Origin: an uncultured Pelagibacteraceae bacterium
Lineage (GTDB): Bacteria; Pseudomonadota; Alphaproteobacteria; Pelagibacterales; Pelagibacteraceae
NCBI GenBank assembly: GCA_902579985.1
Contig: CACHIV010000002.1
Location: 62,001 to 126,000, forward strand
Direction of reading: 5' to 3'
DNA: 64,000 nucleotides
Position numbers and translations under genes: made by a program. The notes beneath the pieces are model-generated. The model ran no database searches. It saw only the letters and a program-made list of their open reading frames with translations, and was not told the origin of the DNA. Position 1 is the first letter of the stretch; each line of letters starts with the position of its first letter. Below, piece by piece: positions 63,219 to 64,000 of this stretch.

Positions 63219-64000
63219 CTAAAATTGTTCAGACTCGGTTGAGCCTTTCATTGCAGTTGTAGAACTTTTTCCACTACTTATAGTATTTGAAACTGCATCA
63301 AAATAAGAAGTACCAACTTCTCTTTGATGTTTTACACTTGTGTATCCATCTTTCTCCCGGGCAAATTCTAATTCTTGAATTTTTGAGTACGCAGCCATGC
63401 CTTCATTTTTATATTTTTTAGCTAGTTCAAAAACTGCAATATTTTGTGTATGAAAACCTGCTAGAGTAATAAATTGAAACTTATAACCCATTTCACTAAT
63501 TTTTTTCTGAAATGTGGCTATTTCAGAATCTGATAAATGTTTTTTCCAATTAAAAGAAGGAGAACAATTGTATGCAAGTAATTTTCCTGGAAATTTTTTA
63601 TGTATCGCATCTGCAAACTTTTTTGCTTCTTCTAAATTAGGTGATGCAGTTTCACACCAAATTAAATCTGAATACGTAGCATAAGCTAAACCCCTGGAAA
63701 TTGCTTGATCAATTCCATGTTTAACATAGTAAAAACCTTCTGGAGACCTCTCTCCAGTTAAAAATGATTTATCATTTTCATCATGATCATTAGTTATTAA
63801 CTTTGCTGCATTTGCGTCTGTTCTCGCAAGAATAATTAATGGCACATTGGCAATATCAGCTGCTAATCTTGCAGCTTTTAAATTTTTGATCATAGTGCTA
63901 GTTGGAACTAAAACTTTGCCACCCATGTGACCACATTTTTTTTCACTAGCTAATTGATCTTCAAAATGAACTCCGGCTGCTCCAGCTTTGATAAATTTTT
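63219..64000 (-). CDS. aceA: Isocitrate lyase (partial, runs off the right edge)
   Basis: [61 protein letters not shown]; the reading frame continues to 64000 as ...[29 protein letters not shown]. Confidence 0.93.
   Translation of the reverse strand, partial: KFIKAGAAGVHFEDQLASEKKCGHMGGKVLVPTSTMIKNLKAARLAADIANVPLIILARTDANAAKLITNDHDENDKSFLTGERSPEGFYYVKHGIDQAISRGLAYATYSDLIWCETASPNLEEAKKFADAIHKKFPGKLLAYNCSPSFNWKKHLSDSEIATFQKKISEMGYKFQFITLAGFHTQNIAVFELAKKYKNEGMAAYSKIQELEFAREKDGYTSVKHQREVGTSYFDAVSNTISSGKSSTTAMKGSTESEQF

Noticed and set aside
1-64000. CRISPR arrays, transposons, prophage or rRNA operon
   Set aside because: No regularly spaced repeats, transposase/integrase or phage structural genes, and no rRNA-like sequence were seen; the many A/T homopolymer runs are background composition.

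Overview
The window is AT-rich, gene-dense DNA from a streamlined alphaproteobacterium. Protein families and synteny resemble the SAR11 / 'Candidatus Pelagibacter' group, but this taxonomic call is an inference. About 58 coding genes and two tRNAs can be assigned. From left to right: an envelope, translation and replication block on the minus strand (fabZ-skp-bamA-dxr-cdsA-uppS-frr-tsf-rpsB, dnaE, lolD, lolC/E, proS, RNase J, coaX, birA); a complete 14-gene complex I operon (nuoA-N) preceded by tRNA-Val and tRNA-Asp; a plus-strand block sfsA-map-purB-purC-purS-purQ-purL-bolA-grxD; rpsD, trmJ-like, DUF1989, cimA, cysS, nadE, class II DAHP synthase, glmS and a GlmU C-terminal domain; gph and a prpD-prpB-prpC methylcitrate module; an ETHE1-like hydrolase and a 1-Cys peroxiredoxin; and an iron(III) ABC transporter operon followed by azlCD and a thioredoxin-like gene. 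A partial isocitrate lyase closes the window. No CRISPR array, transposase, prophage or rRNA was seen. The best second-look items are: (1) a double Fur-type palindrome over the fbpA promoter; (2) a 61-aa ORF in that iron operon that looks like only the C-terminal part of a Prx5-type peroxiredoxin, without the catalytic Cys; (3) a pseudoknot-capable rpsB leader; (4) GlmU reduced to its acetyltransferase half; (5) lpxD and rseP missing from their usual positions around bamA/skp; (6) a 20-bp divergent promoter region with a likely leaderless sfsA transcript; (7) a multi-hairpin convergent terminator or RNA element at 57.3 kb. I saw no clearly new multi-gene defence or biosynthetic system.
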